A stretch of 64,000 bases of DNA from Trileptium ribeirensis (GCA_030248225.1 JASANE010016008.1:1-64000), one strand, 5' to 3'. Positions 1 through 12,490 are shown, counted from the stretch's first letter. The notes: generated from the letters alone by a model not told the origin. A program made the numbers and translations.

Positions 1-1380
1 CTGGAGATAGTACTCGCCAAACAAAAGAAATTTCGGAAAATGTAGTTTTTGAGTTGTTCTGAAGTAATGTTGTCCTGAGATATATTATCTTGTTACCTAG
101 CTGCAATATACAGCCCTTGTACATGGCATAAACCAACGTACTTACAGTAATGATATAAACCGAATAAGCCTCTCACTAGACAATAACGTGAAAACTTCAT
201 ATTTGTATGTAGCAAGCCATTGCATTTCATAGTCTTACTTATAACTAAGTATAGCAAACATTTATAAATAGAGTGACATTGCTAACCCAACGGTCTTCGC
301 GTAGTATATCGGTAGTATTATTCGGCATCGCGTTTAACACTGAACATTCTAGGTCTCACAAATAAAACACCACAAAATGCGTTATTAACCACAAAATTAT
401 ATTGCTAACACAACGAAATACACGGTATTCCCATAAACACAGTAGGTATATATATATTCCCAATGTTCTTGATTCAAAGGCTTCTATAACAGTACTATAA
501 TCAGTATGTCAAAAATATTGAAAAAGCTTGCTTTTCGAAGCTTTGACTAAAGCTCGGACTTTAGTGAAGTCGTATTCTGTAACCTATTTATCATGGTCTC
601 ACCGATGTAATTGATTTTTTGCTGGATTTTCGTGAACGACACTAGACGTATTCAGATAACTCTAAGATAACGTGAACATAAATATAATATCAGCTGTGGG
701 GAAAACGATATGTGTCATCGAAAAGGAACTGAAATTTGCTAAAATTTTTAAACTAAATTTGTCGCAAAACTGGAATGCCTGGTCTACTGGAAAAAGATTA
801 AAAATGACACTAGATAAGATCCTCATGTATCTTATTATATTACAAATTTGAGATTTCAACCTACCTGCAATTTCATGCAAGTTGATGAGGAAAATGCTGA
901 ATCGATCTATTAAGAGATTCCAATTTTTAATGATTCAACAGTTTTCGTTCAGGAACGTAAGGTCGTGCAGTCAAATGTATGATGTCGTGCACTCAGAACC
1001 TAAATAGCAACATACCAAAAGTCACTTCAGTAAATTTTGACAATGTTTTCCACACATACTTATACAAATGATATAAGTTTACACACCCTTATATTACCAT
1101 AACAGATGCTGATAACAGTAGAAAATAGTAAAATAGATTTATAAATTCGTATTTATACCGAGATCGCTAGTACACATTAAGAGAAATGTTTATAGTCATT
1201 GGCGAAACCGATCCGACCATCCGCTGCTGATTTTTATAACGAGTAAAAGCTACAAATATTTACACTAGCTATGTGATTTTGATTAAATTATACAAAAACA
1301 ATATGTATTGAAAATGTACGTGCACAAAAATTAACAATGCCGCAGTACAGTTTTGGCGCAGTGTTGGATAAACGGCCAAA
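1..1380. repeat. Outer inverted repeat, left arm (continues off the window edge)
   Basis: This stretch reads as the diverged reverse complement of 3790-6290. Positions 1-130 match 6150-6290, 160-360 match 5940-6130, 440-560 match pieces of 5290-5870, 660-960 match 4850-5180, and 1230-1375 match 3825-3930 and 4530-4600. The order is preserved and the arms differ by many substitutions and indels, so the pair is old. I see no credible gene in the arm; the short ORFs in it are not conserved in the other arm. Confidence 0.75.
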
Positions 1381-1383
1381 GTA

Positions 1384-2077
1384 CGATTTAGGTGTAGTGA
1401 CGGAGCCCGATTATTGAATTTTTCCCGTGGGAAAAGTTATGGGGCAAAATGACGTCATTTTGGCACATTTTCGGGCACACCATCCAGTTTTGCGACTTTT
1501 CTCAATAAGTCAACGCGGTATCCGCAAACTAATAGGCCTATTCCATGTAGCTTTACCCAGGGCCTTCCAATGATATATAACAAGTTTTTCAACTCTTCCC
1601 AATCTGGAGTCTCCTCAAGCTTATAGTTGGCGCCAAATTTCATATTTTGTGAAAAGTCGTGGGAAATGCACCTAAATGTGTGCTTATTGTTGGTTTTAGT
1701 GTCGGATATGGGGTTTCCTGGGCCAACAAGCTGATTGCGAGTGTCAAAAATATTGTGTGGGAAATATTTTTCACACTGCTGCTTCATACTTGGTATGAAA
1801 AATGAGACTTTGTTCTGAAATGTCGGTTTAAATTCTTTACACGTTCATTTTCACGGTCAAGATATCGTCTTTTCACTTGTATGATGTTTTGTCTACTGCA
1901 TACGTTGGCTATCAAAAGAGGCGGCGTAACTATGACCCATCACTCACGGTTTATATAATGCTGCACCTGCGTACTGTGTGTAGGCTTTGTTTGCGTGTGC
2001 TTTCTACAACAGACTTCGGGAGATTGTTCTCACGACTCCAATTCTGGCTCGCAAGCGAGGTTCACTAGTATATAGCA
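1384..2077. repeat. Inner foldback element, left arm
   Basis: This arm is nearly identical to the reverse complement of 2756-3440. It begins with CGATTTAGGTGTAGTGACGG and ends with CACTAGTATATA. The two arms (694 and 685 bp) differ by only a few substitutions and small indels, far less than the surrounding outer arms, so this is a younger structure nested in the older one. A 110-codon minus-strand ORF at 1455-1787 has a diverged, prematurely stopped copy in the other arm at 2969-3235. It matches no family I know and may simply be an open stretch of the repeat. Confidence 0.85.
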
Positions 2078-2214
2078 TCTAACATTATAACAATTTTCAA
2101 CATAGACGACTTATGACGACATCTTTGTGCATGATATCTTTATGAGACGATAACTGCCAAGTCACACTGGTCAGCTAGAACGTCGTGATCGCTTTCGGAG
2201 TTATTCCCATATCC

Positions 2215-2560
2215 ATGGTTGATGAGATTGATGATCGACCCTGCCACCTAGCGTTTCGATCCAGGGAGGATCGACCCGCCACTTAGTGTTTCGATCCAGT
2301 GATGATCGACCTGGCCACCTAAAGTTTTGATCCAGTGATGATCAACCCCGCAACCTAGCGTTTCGATCCAGTGATGATCGACCAAGCTCGTGTCGATTCA
2401 GTGATGATCGACTCAGCCACTTACCGTTTCGATTCAAGTGGTGATCGACCCCGCCTCCTGCTTTTCGGTCCAGAGTTCCTCGCCACTCCAGCCGTTATTC
2501 GACCCAAAACGCCACCTAGCATTACTCTCCAGTGGTGATCGATCACGTGAGCGTTTCGAA
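2215..2560. repeat. 36-bp minisatellite in the loop of the foldback element
   Basis: About seven to eight imperfect copies of a roughly 36-bp unit built on GATCGACC, CCACCTAGCGTTTCGATCC and AGTGAT. The copies drift in sequence and length towards the right. The array occupies the unpaired loop between the two inner arms. Confidence 0.8.
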
Positions 2561-2755
2561 CGGCTCCTAAATCTAGTCAGCTAAATCTAAATCTAGTTCG
2601 CTAAATCAAGTCACCCAAACCCATAGTCAGCTCCACTTGGCTATAAAATATAGAAACCGTAGCAGCACAACCGATTTATAGATTAAATTTCATTGAAGTC
2701 CTAGGCCATGTAATTACAATATTTTCAATCATATGGCACATAATGTATATACTAC

Positions 2756-3440
2756 TATATACTAGTGAAGCTCGCTTGCGAGCCAGAATTCGAGTGGTGA
2801 GAACAATCTCCCGAAGTCTGTTGTAGAAAGCACACAAACAAAGCCTACACACAGTACGCAGGTGCAGCATTATATAAACCGTGAGTGATGAGTCATAGTT
2901 ACACCCGCCTCTTTTGATAGCCAACGTATGCAGTAGACAAAACATCATACAAGTGAAAAGACGATATCATGACCGTGAAAAGAACGTTAAAGAATTTAAA
3001 CCGACACTTGAGAAAAATCTCATTTTTCATACCAAGTATGAAGCAGCAGTGTGAAAAATATTTCCCACACAATATTTTTGACACTCGCAATCAGCTTGTT
3101 GGCCCAGGAAACCCCATATCCGACACTAAAACCAACAATAAGCACACATTTAGGTGCATTTCCCACGACTTTTCACAAAATATGAAATTTGGCGCCAACT
3201 ATAAGCTTATAGACTCCAGATTGGGAAGTAGTTGAAAAACTTGTTATATATCATTGGAAGGCCCTGGTAAAGCTACATGGAATAGGCCTATTAGTTTGCG
3301 GATACCGCGTTGACTTATTGAGAAAAGTCGCAAAACTGGATGGTGTGCCCGAAAAATGTGCCAAAATGACGTCATTTTGCCCCATAACTTTTCCCACGGG
3401 AAAAATTCAATAATCGGGCTCCGTCACTACACCTAAATCG
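2756..3440. repeat. Inner foldback element, right arm
   Basis: Near-perfect reverse complement of 1384-2077. It starts at TATATACTAG and ends at CACTACACCTAAATCG. Together the arms and loop form a foldback unit of about 2.06 kb. I could not define target-site duplications, because the sequences bordering the two ends do not match. Confidence 0.85.
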
Positions 3441-3789
3441 ACCATTGCGGCTCGAATCAGCTATCTTGCATCAAAATCTGCCCATCCGTTATCGAGATCC
3501 AGGTGCAACAGACATACAGACACACACACAGACAGGACCTCCTCAACCCCCTCTCCAGAGCCAAAATTGAAAATTTTCGTTCCACTCGCGAGCGAAGCGA
3601 GCTCGCTTCGCTTTCTCATTCACTCGAATTCAATTATATACACAATGAACAGGTTCATGTTTCGCAATATTTAACACTTGCGGAAGCGTAGAAATACGTT
3701 AACCAGCGTAATGGTATTTGACCTAGTCTCGCATCGCATGTTGGTCGCCATTTTAGAAGGGTGGTTACGTTGTGAAATTAAAAAAATTT
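3441..3789. other. Spacer between inner and outer right arms, with a 22-bp perfect palindrome
   Basis: About 350 bp with no counterpart in the left half of the inverted repeat. It contains a CA/GACA-rich run near 3510-3535 and a perfect 22-bp palindrome at 3591-3612, centred on GAGCTC. I see no gene in it. Confidence 0.6.
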
Positions 3790-6290
3790 ATCACACATGC
3801 TAATTATGAGTTTAAAATATTTGGCTGCGATTTATCCAATACTTGCGCCAAAACTGTACTGCGGCATTGCTTTGTCAATTTTTGTGCAAAATTCTAAACA
3901 TTTTCAATACATATTGTTGGAAAATACCTACATATTTGAAAAACGTTTAAACCGCACGGCTTTTGGTCATTCATATTTTGTCAAATCTCTTTTGAGGTCT
4001 TACAACTAAATCCCAGTGTTATGCTAACACAGAAACTTTTGGTTATTAATTTTTAAACTGGTAAAAATCACGTGACCACTATTCATGTTGTAATTCATGA
4101 CGTGGCAATATCTGATGCAGCTATTGCATCAGCCTGATGCGATACATTGCATCATCTTGTGTGCGCGTTCCAGAAGTATTTAGCTCATGGTCCTCCCTTT
4201 TTCGCACTTGGTTCTACATGATTAATTATTGTTTCACTTAATGTTCAATAAATGGTTTAGGTTTATTCTGAAATACAACAAATATCTAATGTTATCGACA
4301 CTGTAGCAGCAGTAGCGGGTTTCTTTAGTATTATAGATATTCATGTCTGGCTTGACTGGTAGTATCAAACACTGAAACAAACCTTTACATTTTATTAGAC
4401 CTGATATTGAAGTGTTTTACAAAATTTCAGAACAAAGTCACAGCCTTGATAAAAGACGGCTGTGACAAAAACACCAATTGAAACTCACATCATACTTACC
4501 GTATATCCAACTGCCGAAGTTAGTACGTACTTGTATCCTTTATTTAAAATCACATAGCTAGTGCAAATAAATCTCAATATAGCTTTTAACCGTGATAACT
4601 AAGCAATGCATAGTCGGATTTGCATGACCGACAGCTCAAAATATTTCTCTTGCTGTGTTTTATCGACTCAGTTTTATAAGTCTATATACACGTTGTCTTT
4701 TTTACTGTTATGTCATGGTTTTGGCCATTTCACTTTACGTAAGCTTTTTAATATTATTTGCAACAGGAGTATGTGTGGAATGGCTTAGCCAATTTTACTG
4801 AAGTAACTTTTGGTTAATGTTAATTAGGTTCTACGTGTTAGTGAATATATTTGACAGCACGATCTTCCGTTTGTGAACGAAAACTTTTCAATCATCATTA
4901 AAAATTGAAATCTGTGAACAGTTCTATTCGAATTTATGGTATCACTTGTACGAAATTGCAGGCAAGTTGAAATCTCTGATTTGTCATATCAAAATACTTG
5001 AAAACCTTGACAGTTGTCATTTGTAATATTTTTCCAGTGAAACCGGTATTTCACTTTTCTATTTTTTAATTTATTTCAAAATTTTAGCAAATTTCATTTC
5101 CTCTCAAGCGACACACATATCGCTTGCCTAAAAGCTGATAATAAATTTGTGTTTATGTTGCCCTAAAGTTATCTATTACATCTTGTGCCTTTCACTTATA
5201 CCTATCAATAAATTAATACACATCGGTGAAACCATGTCCTTAAAGCTGCAATAATTAGGCTGCAGAAACGGCTTTAACTCAAACATTCGAAAACCAAGCT
5301 TTTTTAATATTTTTGACATACTGAACCTGTGTCAAGGTCGTAAATAATAATCGACGTGGTGTCATTGCTTACCTGTCATTTGTTTTCCTTAACGAAAATC
5401 AGTAACAAGTTGGGCCGCAGAAACTAAGATTATATTTTCATCAATTATTTCTGCTTTCAATTACGCATAATTGAACCAAAGTAATCAACAGGTTAATAGT
5501 CTTGTTGCTAATTTTTTCGAGTTCATTACTAACAATGTCCGTATAACTTTGACATTATTGTGTTAAACAACTCAAGCTTATAACTCAATCATTAGACTGG
5601 AAAGTTGAGAAATATAGGTGCTATTTACTAGTATTATAATAATTATCATTATTACTATAATTATCATTATTTTAATTATCCTTTGTGGTTGCTGAAAATA
5701 GCTTTCGATCAAAAACTAATCACAATGAAAATGGCCGTAGTGCTGTAAACCTCCTAAAAGAGCTAGCTTTATGTATTTTTGCAAGAATATGCTCAACTAG
5801 GACTGTTATAGAAGCCTTTGAATCAATAACATTGGGAATAAAAATATGCCTACTGTGTTTATGGGAATACCGGGTATTTCATGGTTTTAGCCATTTAATT
5901 TCGTTTTTAATTACGCCTTGTACGGTACATTTTAGTTGTGTGACCTAGAATGTTCAGTGTTAAACGCGATGCCGAATAATACTAGATACTGCGCGAAGAC
6001 CGTTGGGTTAGCAATGTCACTCTATTTATAAATGTTTGCTATACTCGTCTAAGTAAGACTATGAAATGCAATGGCTTGCTACATACAAATATGAAGTTTT
6101 CACGTTATTGTCTCATGAGAGGCTTATTCGGTTTATATCATTACTGTAAGTACGTTGGTTTATGCCATGTACAAGGGCTGTATATTGCAGCTAGGTAACA
6201 AGATAATATATCTCAGGACAACGTTATTCAGAACAACTCAAAAACTACATTTTCCGAAATTTCTTTTGTTTGGCGAGTACTATCTGCGAG
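3790..6290. repeat. Outer inverted repeat, right arm
   Basis: Diverged reverse complement of 1-1380 and longer than it. The stretches near 3940-4490 and 5335-5790 have no clear match on the left and are either insertions here or deletions there. No convincing coding exon was found. The short ORFs at 4606-4788 and 5685-5948 lie wholly in the repeat. Confidence 0.7.
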
Positions 6291-6510
6291 TAACAGCATA
6301 TCGTCGATGGCCATTTTTAAGGCTTATGCTGCTATGCCATAATGCACACCGTTAATATTTACCGTAAAGCTGAAAAAGGATCACAGTTTTATTATTGAAT
6401 TAATATCTTAATACACATATGTTAAGCACCCAACGATAATAAGTGTTTATATAAATAACAAAATACTTGTTTGTGCAATTTTTGCATTACATTGATAATT
6501 TTTCTTACAG

Positions 6511-6624
6511 ATACGGGCAGTTTGGACAAGAGAGTTGTAGTTGTTAAAACATCATCAAATCCGCAACTAATAACACTGAATTCGATCAATAAATGGACAG
6601 ATAAACATTATTTTTGCGAAAAAT
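6511..6624 (+). CDS. Exon: C-terminal end of a C-type lectin domain
   Basis: A 114-nt exon bounded by a good acceptor (TTTTTCTTACAG) and a consensus donor (GTAAGT). It is phase 1 at both ends. The translation ends in WTDKHYFCEK, the typical close of a C-type lectin fold: a tryptophan, a short gap, then F-C-E, where the cysteine pairs with one earlier in the domain. Earlier residues include an N-P/N-S stretch (SSNPQLITLNS) preceding the W. The rest of the domain is not visible upstream because the foldback repeat occupies that region. It may belong to the same extracellular protein as the sushi exon at 8595, since both use phase-1 junctions and spliced directly the frame would stay open. I infer a secreted or cell-surface glycan- or ligand-binding protein. 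Confidence 0.6.
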
Positions 6625-6668
6625 GTAAGTAATATTTTTAACACTACTATAAGAATAGAATAAAACAC

Positions 6669-6720
6669 AGGTGTCCAAGGTTCGCCGGCTTAGGGGACAA
6701 CCGGTTCCGGCCCAGCGGGT
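6669..6720 (+). repeat. Head of a dispersed repeat also present at 62.22 kb
   Basis: The motif TGTCCAAGGTT followed by CGGCTTAGGGG occurs here and again at 62224-62250, in both cases upstream of a G-rich stretch or minisatellite. This suggests two members of one repeat family. Confidence 0.5.
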
Positions 6721-6807
6721 ATATGTTTCCAAATGTCGAAATAGTATATGTATATGGAAACTATGAGCGTTGAGTTGTTTGCACTTGCAGAAATTTTTTT
6801 CGAGCCT

Positions 6808-7030
6808 TATGCGCGCAGGCGGGGGTAAGGTGCAGGACTGGGGGTAAGGCGCAGGCGGGGTTAAGGTGCAGGAGTGGGGGTAAGGCGCAGGCGGGGGTAA
6901 GGTGCAGGAGTGGGGGTAAGGCGCAGGCGGGGGTAAGGTGCAGGAGTGGGGGTAAGGCGCAGGCGGGGGTAAGGTGTAGGAGTGGGGGTAAGGCGCAGGC
7001 GGGGGTAAGGTGCAGGAGTGGGGGTGGGGG
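6808..7030. repeat. G-rich 36-bp minisatellite
   Basis: About six copies of a 36-bp unit made of two related halves of 19 and 17 bp, each containing GGGGGTAAG and GCAGG. Runs of four to six guanines recur every 17-19 bp on the plus strand. The 104-codon minus-strand ORF across it (repeats of LLHLTPACALPP) follows from the period being a multiple of three and is not evidence of a gene. Confidence 0.85.
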
Positions 7031-7984
7031 GAATAAATATTTCCTAGTGAGTTCGATCCTTAGGGAGTTTTCCACCTACCCGTTATGGAAAGCTATGATT
7101 CGAATGAATATATTTTAGTATTATTATTTTAAGAATGACAATACCAGCAATTATCATGCTATTATCAAGTTCTCTAGCCAACAAAAAGCTACGCTTTCCT
7201 ATCATACAGCAAATACATAGGGTTAAACGTTTTCAAATATCGAAGTTGTTCATACCGAAAGTACCGGGGCTTAGTTTTATTGTACTATGCCTGCCGAAAG
7301 ATGAATATGTTTCAGCTCTAGTACCGGAACAACAGCCTTTAAGCAGTTGCCTGGTATCGTCACGATGAAATTAATTTTGAAGGCTTTTTGTCCTTGAGAT
7401 TTTCAGGTAACGCGATGGTAAAAACTCAATAACTATGTTATTTGAATTCAGTAGAAGCGAAAATTTTATCATTTCTAAAATGCAACGTAACAAGTTTTTG
7501 TCCATTGTCCCTGTTACCATTACCCCGAAAAGTGAGGGTTGATAACCGCCAGAACCAGGAGGTAAGGTCAAAATTGATCGCGTCATGCCCGGCTGCTTGT
7601 GAATAGCAAGAAGCGTCATACTCTTCTCAAGTTGGCATCATAAACTCTTGATATTGTTTCAGAATAAGGGCGAAGACCTAAGTCTAAGGGGGGTAGTAGG
7701 TGCCTCAAGGAGGCGAGGTCTATGGTCTCCCTAGTATAGGTCAGCGGTCGGCGTTGGGGATAGGTCATCAGGGGGAATAATTTTCGGAATTTTTGGCGAC
7801 TCAAAATTTTTCTTAATATCACTGACAGAAAGTGCTGAGTATCTTTCCTCATATATTTTAAAAGCTACGACATTTTTTTAAACATCGTACATAGTTCAAT
7901 AATTTGAGCTTTTGATACTAGCTAGTACAATAAACCTAGGGATAGTTGAAATATTTCATTAACCCTTTTGCCTCCTGAATTAGT
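7031..7984. other. No gene recognised
   Basis: Putative intron or intergenic sequence. ORFs at 7135-7368, 7371-7619 and 7616-7852 have no recognisable domains and no plausible splice framing. Confidence 0.4.
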
Positions 7985-8178
7985 GTGTAATGTTTTGAAC
8001 AATGTTTTGAACAATGTTTTGAATAATGTTTTGAACAATGTTTTGAACGATGTTTTGAACAATGTTTTGAACAATGTTTTGAACAATGTTTTGAACAATG
8101 TTTTGAACAATGTTTTGAACAATGTTTTGGACAATGTTTTGAACAATGTTTTGAACAATGTTTTGAACAATGTTTTGC
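7985..8178. repeat. 12-bp minisatellite (AATGTTTTGAAC)n
   Basis: About sixteen copies of AATGTTTTGAAC with a few single-base variants. Because the unit is a multiple of three, both strands are open (NVLN repeats on plus, LFKT repeats on minus). Neither is likely to be translated. Confidence 0.9.
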
Positions 8179-8594
8179 AGTACCGTCGGATTGAATGAAG
8201 GAGATTCCGGTAAGCTAGCCAGTACGCTATATATCAGCTGTTAGACAGTTGGCGAGTATCAATGCATTCGCTTACTCACGCCTCATGGCACATTCAAATA
8301 GGGTATCAAATGTATCATGATCGGCTAACAATGCAGGCTGTATCGAAATGTTCCTTTTTCTTGATTGACTAAAGTGATAGCCTACGAAATTTTCAACACA
8401 GTCAACATGTTCGAATTGACCAAAAATAGGAAAATATACTTAAAATTTAAGCTGAAATTTTGATGAATATTTTGACGAGGTTTGCGCTCATATTGTGAGT
8501 AAAAGTATGAACGTGTGAAACTGCCTTTTGTAAGTTTTAGCTGTTTACATAATTCAACCGCAAATACCGATTGTCACGGTACATTTTTCTTTAG

Positions 8595-8792
8595 TTATTG
8601 GAGAATGTATAGCAAGGTGCGACGACATTGACACTTCAGTGTTGCTAAATATCAAGTACAGTCAACAAAATCCGATACTTCCATTTAGCGTTGCTGAGTT
8701 CACTTGTGCCGCCGGTAATGATATAGTCGGAGCAAACAGCGCCACATGTCTACAAAACGGAACCTGGAGCAATGAACCACCAATATGCCAAA
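8595..8792 (+). CDS. Exon: sushi (CCP/SCR) domain
   Basis: A 198-nt exon flanked by a pyrimidine-rich acceptor (TTTTTCTTTAG) and a donor GTGCGT, phase 1 at both ends, the standard phase for mobile sushi modules. The translation has the expected pattern: a first Cys (ARC), a hydrophobic/Tyr segment (IKYSQ), a middle FTCAAG, then ATCLQNGTWSNEPPICQ, in which the C-x-n-G-x-W-s-x-x-P-x-C ending is diagnostic. The sushi fold is a roughly 60-residue beta-module with two disulphides, found in complement regulators, selectins and adhesion proteins. Its neighbour exons here are C-type lectin parts, so the gene is probably a mosaic extracellular or membrane protein. The full transcript cannot be assembled by eye. 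Confidence 0.8.
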
Positions 8793-9440
8793 GTGCGTAA
8801 AATATTAAATCGTAATATATGTTGTGTATATAGAAATATTTTGTTTGCTTCCGTTAAGCCGGATAACGCTTGACTTAATTTGCATGTCACACAATGTTTA
8901 ACAAACTTTAAGCAGCACAAGTCCGAATATGTTATTGCCAACGAATAAAGCAAAGCTACTATCTAGCAGCCCCGTCGCATCATAATGCATCTCGTGAGTA
9001 ATAAAAATACGAACGAAATCGACGATTGCGCGATAAGTAAAAGTTGAAACATAGGCAGCAGTGCGTTCCAAGATTTGTACGCACCGTTTGTGAAGAGTTC
9101 AAACCAGTGCGATAGCACGAGTTTGAACGAGTTTCCGTGCATGCACCCTTTTGAAGGTACTGTTACCTATGCTACAACTGACTTGCTATATAGCTAACCG
9201 TGCATTCTGACATTTGTATGCACGGATTTATTACATGTACTATATTACAAAGTTAGTAAACACAACTACGCTTCACTACGTGCGGTTTAGTCCCATAATA
9301 GTCTAGTTTTGGATTAGCTAAACGATAGATAAGAATTGAATATGTCAACAAATCTGGAAAACATATACGTTTGGGTAAGCTCACAATTGCACTCTTAAAT
9401 TCATTAAGTTTGCATCACGGCTAACGTTGAACAAAACGCT

Positions 9441-9500
9441 GCCGGCGCGACGACTTCGAACCCGAACCGTTTGCGTTAGAGCAACGCTCTCGAATCACGG
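9441..9500 (-). repeat. tRNA-like fragment, possible SINE relic
   Basis: On the minus strand the segment contains GGGTTCGAAGTC, close to a polymerase III B box, preceded by an anticodon-arm-like pairing GCGTT/AACGC. No acceptor stem or clean D arm is visible, so it is not a functional tRNA. It could be the head of an old SINE. Confidence 0.25.
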
Positions 9501-9754
9501 AGGTAAGACGGTGCTGCTGCTCAAATCCTTAAAGGCTTCTCGAGGCGTAAGCAAATAACAAGACGCAACTAAACGGTCGCAGCGCAATCAAGCTAGACAA
9601 TGTACTGCATTTATTTTATTAAGGTGCACCAGTTAAATCATAGGTGTCGATAGGGGGTAGGCGGTGGTAGCACCCCTAAGCGTCGTACTCCCCATGCCAT
9701 ATTCACCCCATTTCCACCGGTAAAGGCTCCGCCGATAGTGCGCCGCGGATAAGT

Positions 9755-9840
9755 ATAGCAAAACTTAGCTAAATTGAAGTCAAACCGGCAAAAACTGGAG
9801 TAGAATTGGCAACAATTGGGTAAAATTAGTAAAAATGTCG
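9755..9840. repeat. Dispersed A-rich repeat (GCAAAATT family)
   Basis: Cryptically periodic sequence of GGCAAAAATTGG-like words following GCGCCGCGG. Similar blocks occur at 12384-12490, 20460-21020, 28735-28815 and 63396-63478. Confidence 0.45.
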
Positions 9841-12383
9841 ACCCCTGACGATTTTGCTAATAACGACCTCACCCCGCCGACAAACCCCCCGCTCACAGTC
9901 TCTCTTCCCAAGCCGACGACACCTGTGAGTTAAACGGTTAAAACTCGGCACAATCCAGTTATTTCTGGATAAATAATTACTAATGGTGATTGGGCTTAAC
10001 ATAGAAATGCCAGTAAAATCGCATTGATAAAATAAAACTATTAAAAAACTGTATAGAGAAAATTGATGCAAACAATAGTGACGTATAAAATTCTGGTACA
10101 ACTAATGTTTCAGGTGGCAATATCATTCTATTTTGCAATGAATTTTATACCGTTATAAAGTTACAGAATGTTTGTTATAGTTATAATTATTGTAGCACTA
10201 TCATTCGTCCTGTTCAGCTGCTGAAGTTTGTGTAGACTGTAGTTTTACTAGCTGACATTCCCGTGTACATGCACAAATACAAATTTCGAATTGCTCGTTT
10301 TCAGTGAGAAGTTTTTCGATAAAAAATCATTTGTATAGTTTTGGTACCTGCCTGTTGCATATAGCTTAGAATTATTTTGCTGTTTGTTGCCAATAGCAGA
10401 AAGGATTTTCCAAACCAACTGTTGCAGTTGGTCATTTTGTACCTACCATAAACACAATGCGATCGTTGCGATTGGCATTCCATCGGCTGCCATTGGAAGG
10501 GACCAATTCGAGACAAATAAAATGGAGGCTTCGAATAATAAATAATCGTAGTTCTACTGTAATAACAATCATGGTTTATGTCACTGTTATGGGTCGGATT
10601 TATATCGTGATAAAAAAGAACAGCTTAGAGTGCGGGCTGCGGGGTTTGGGGGCGGCAGCCCCCGACTTAGCCTAAGGCTTAGTATATGGATCGTATGAGG
10701 ACCGTAGCTTAGGTTAAGGCTAAGGCTTAGTATATCGAGAACGGCATATCGCTTCCACCCCTAAAAGTTACATTGACCGCAATAATTATAGATTATACAC
10801 ACTTAATTTATCTTGTCATTGGTTCATTTATTACAAATATATTAAGTATCACGTTCTAGGCTGTTACATTGAGAGAATATGTCTTTCGTTCTTGTTAAGC
10901 AATACTAGTGCAAGGAATTGTAGTAAATTACCATAGTTATAAGGTCGTGTCAATAAGTTATTGTGACTAGAATTTAACCTCGAAGCCGCTGGTAAACGCC
11001 CCATATTATCAGTCAATCGAACAAAATTACTACTGATGAAAATCATAAGCAAATTGTCGATTTTGCTGATTCGGACAAAAGAATTTTGAATGTACTTTTG
11101 CGTTCGTTTCGGTATCTAGTGTAAGAAAGTGATTTATAAATCGACATTTTTTGCCAGGGCTGTTTAATAAAGAAGGATGTGATCATACTTTCATATTTTC
11201 AGCTCACAAATAAAATAGAATGGATAGATTTTTATTTTTCGTTTTTTAAAATTTGAAGATTTGATTTGAACACCATTCAGGGTTTTGGCACTATATTCTT
11301 TGAACGAAACCAAGAAATCGGAATTGAAAAATTTGAGGACAAAATTTTTTTAACAATATTGTGAAAGAGAACATTCAGATTTTAAATCAATGGTTTTTTC
11401 ACGATTTTCCAATTAAAACTTTTAATCGGATCACATTCAGACTTTTAATTTCAAACTTTGTAACGGAATTCTGAACGTGTTAATGCATCTTAACTTGAAA
11501 ATATGAATGGGCAAGAGAATATTTGTAGTTGCCAATTCGCTAAGACACAGAAGTTTATAGTATATGGATGTTTATGTTTGCTTCATTCATCACAAATGAA
11601 AAATATATCTATTTATAGTTAACAAATACAGAAAAAACAAGTTCGGCTGCTTACTTAAGGCTAACATTTATTTAGAGTGTTTGATGTTGTTGTTCTTAAA
11701 GGGAAGGTGTCACACTAGTGCATAGCGTTAAAATCGTATTAACCGAATAAAAATTACAGACTCTCGTCCAAATAACTTTAAGGGTCATAAGTGAAAATGG
11801 TTATCGGCATACTAAAACAACACTTTAGACTAAGTTTATGTTCTTATATGAACTATATAGCAAGCCTAAATTTAAATGGGGGGGGGGTGCGCAGCTATAG
11901 CAATCGACACCCATGCACTGGACTGTTCCCATTTCGTACGTTATGACACATTGCCTCTCAAGATTGTTATGGCCGACGGGCTGTTAGCAGAGAAATAGGT
12001 GCATGTGGAAACTCTCTGAAATAATTCCATCCTCCTAAGGCTATACCACTATCTCGGGGATTCCCAATATTGGTTAGTTTATCTTATACGTTTGAGCAGA
12101 AGTGAAAACAGAATGGGTCCCCAGCTAAGAAACAATTGGTTATAATAGGGTCTAAGTAATTATCCACCGGAATAGCACGATTTGCTTTCGCTCTAATTAC
12201 GCCACAAAGATAAATATAATGTAAGGTTTTATAATGTAAGCTATTATATATGTATAACTGTTTACATATGAAAGAGTCTTACTCTTTACAACATGGAATT
12301 TTACTTTTCCATATCGGGTAGGGTTAATACCTCTAATAGTCGAACACACTGCTGTCATAATTGCTACCTCGCTGCTCCAGAGG

Positions 12384-12490
12384 CGAGCGCGCGCAAAATC
12401 TTAGCAAAATGAGGTTAATTGGCAAAATTGGTGCCAATTCGCAAACATTGGGAGAAATTTTGCGAAACCAAAAACTTTGAGAAAATTGGC
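12384..12490. repeat. Dispersed A-rich repeat (GCAAAATT family)
   Basis: Begins with GCGCGCGCAAAATCTTAGC, then AAAATGAGGTTAATTGGC and further GCAAAATT words. The same head-to-tail order is seen at 63396-63478. Confidence 0.5.

Noticed and set aside
6761..7075. 104-codon minus-strand ORF with PACALPP repeats
   Set aside because: It is the translation of the G-rich 36-bp minisatellite and has no non-repeat domain.
7922..8198. Overlapping repeat ORFs (LFKT on minus, NVLN on plus)
   Set aside because: Both strands are open only because the tandem unit is 12 bp. There is no independent coding evidence.
9441..9500. Functional tRNA gene
   Set aside because: Only a B-box-like segment and one short stem are visible. 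No acceptor stem or full cloverleaf.
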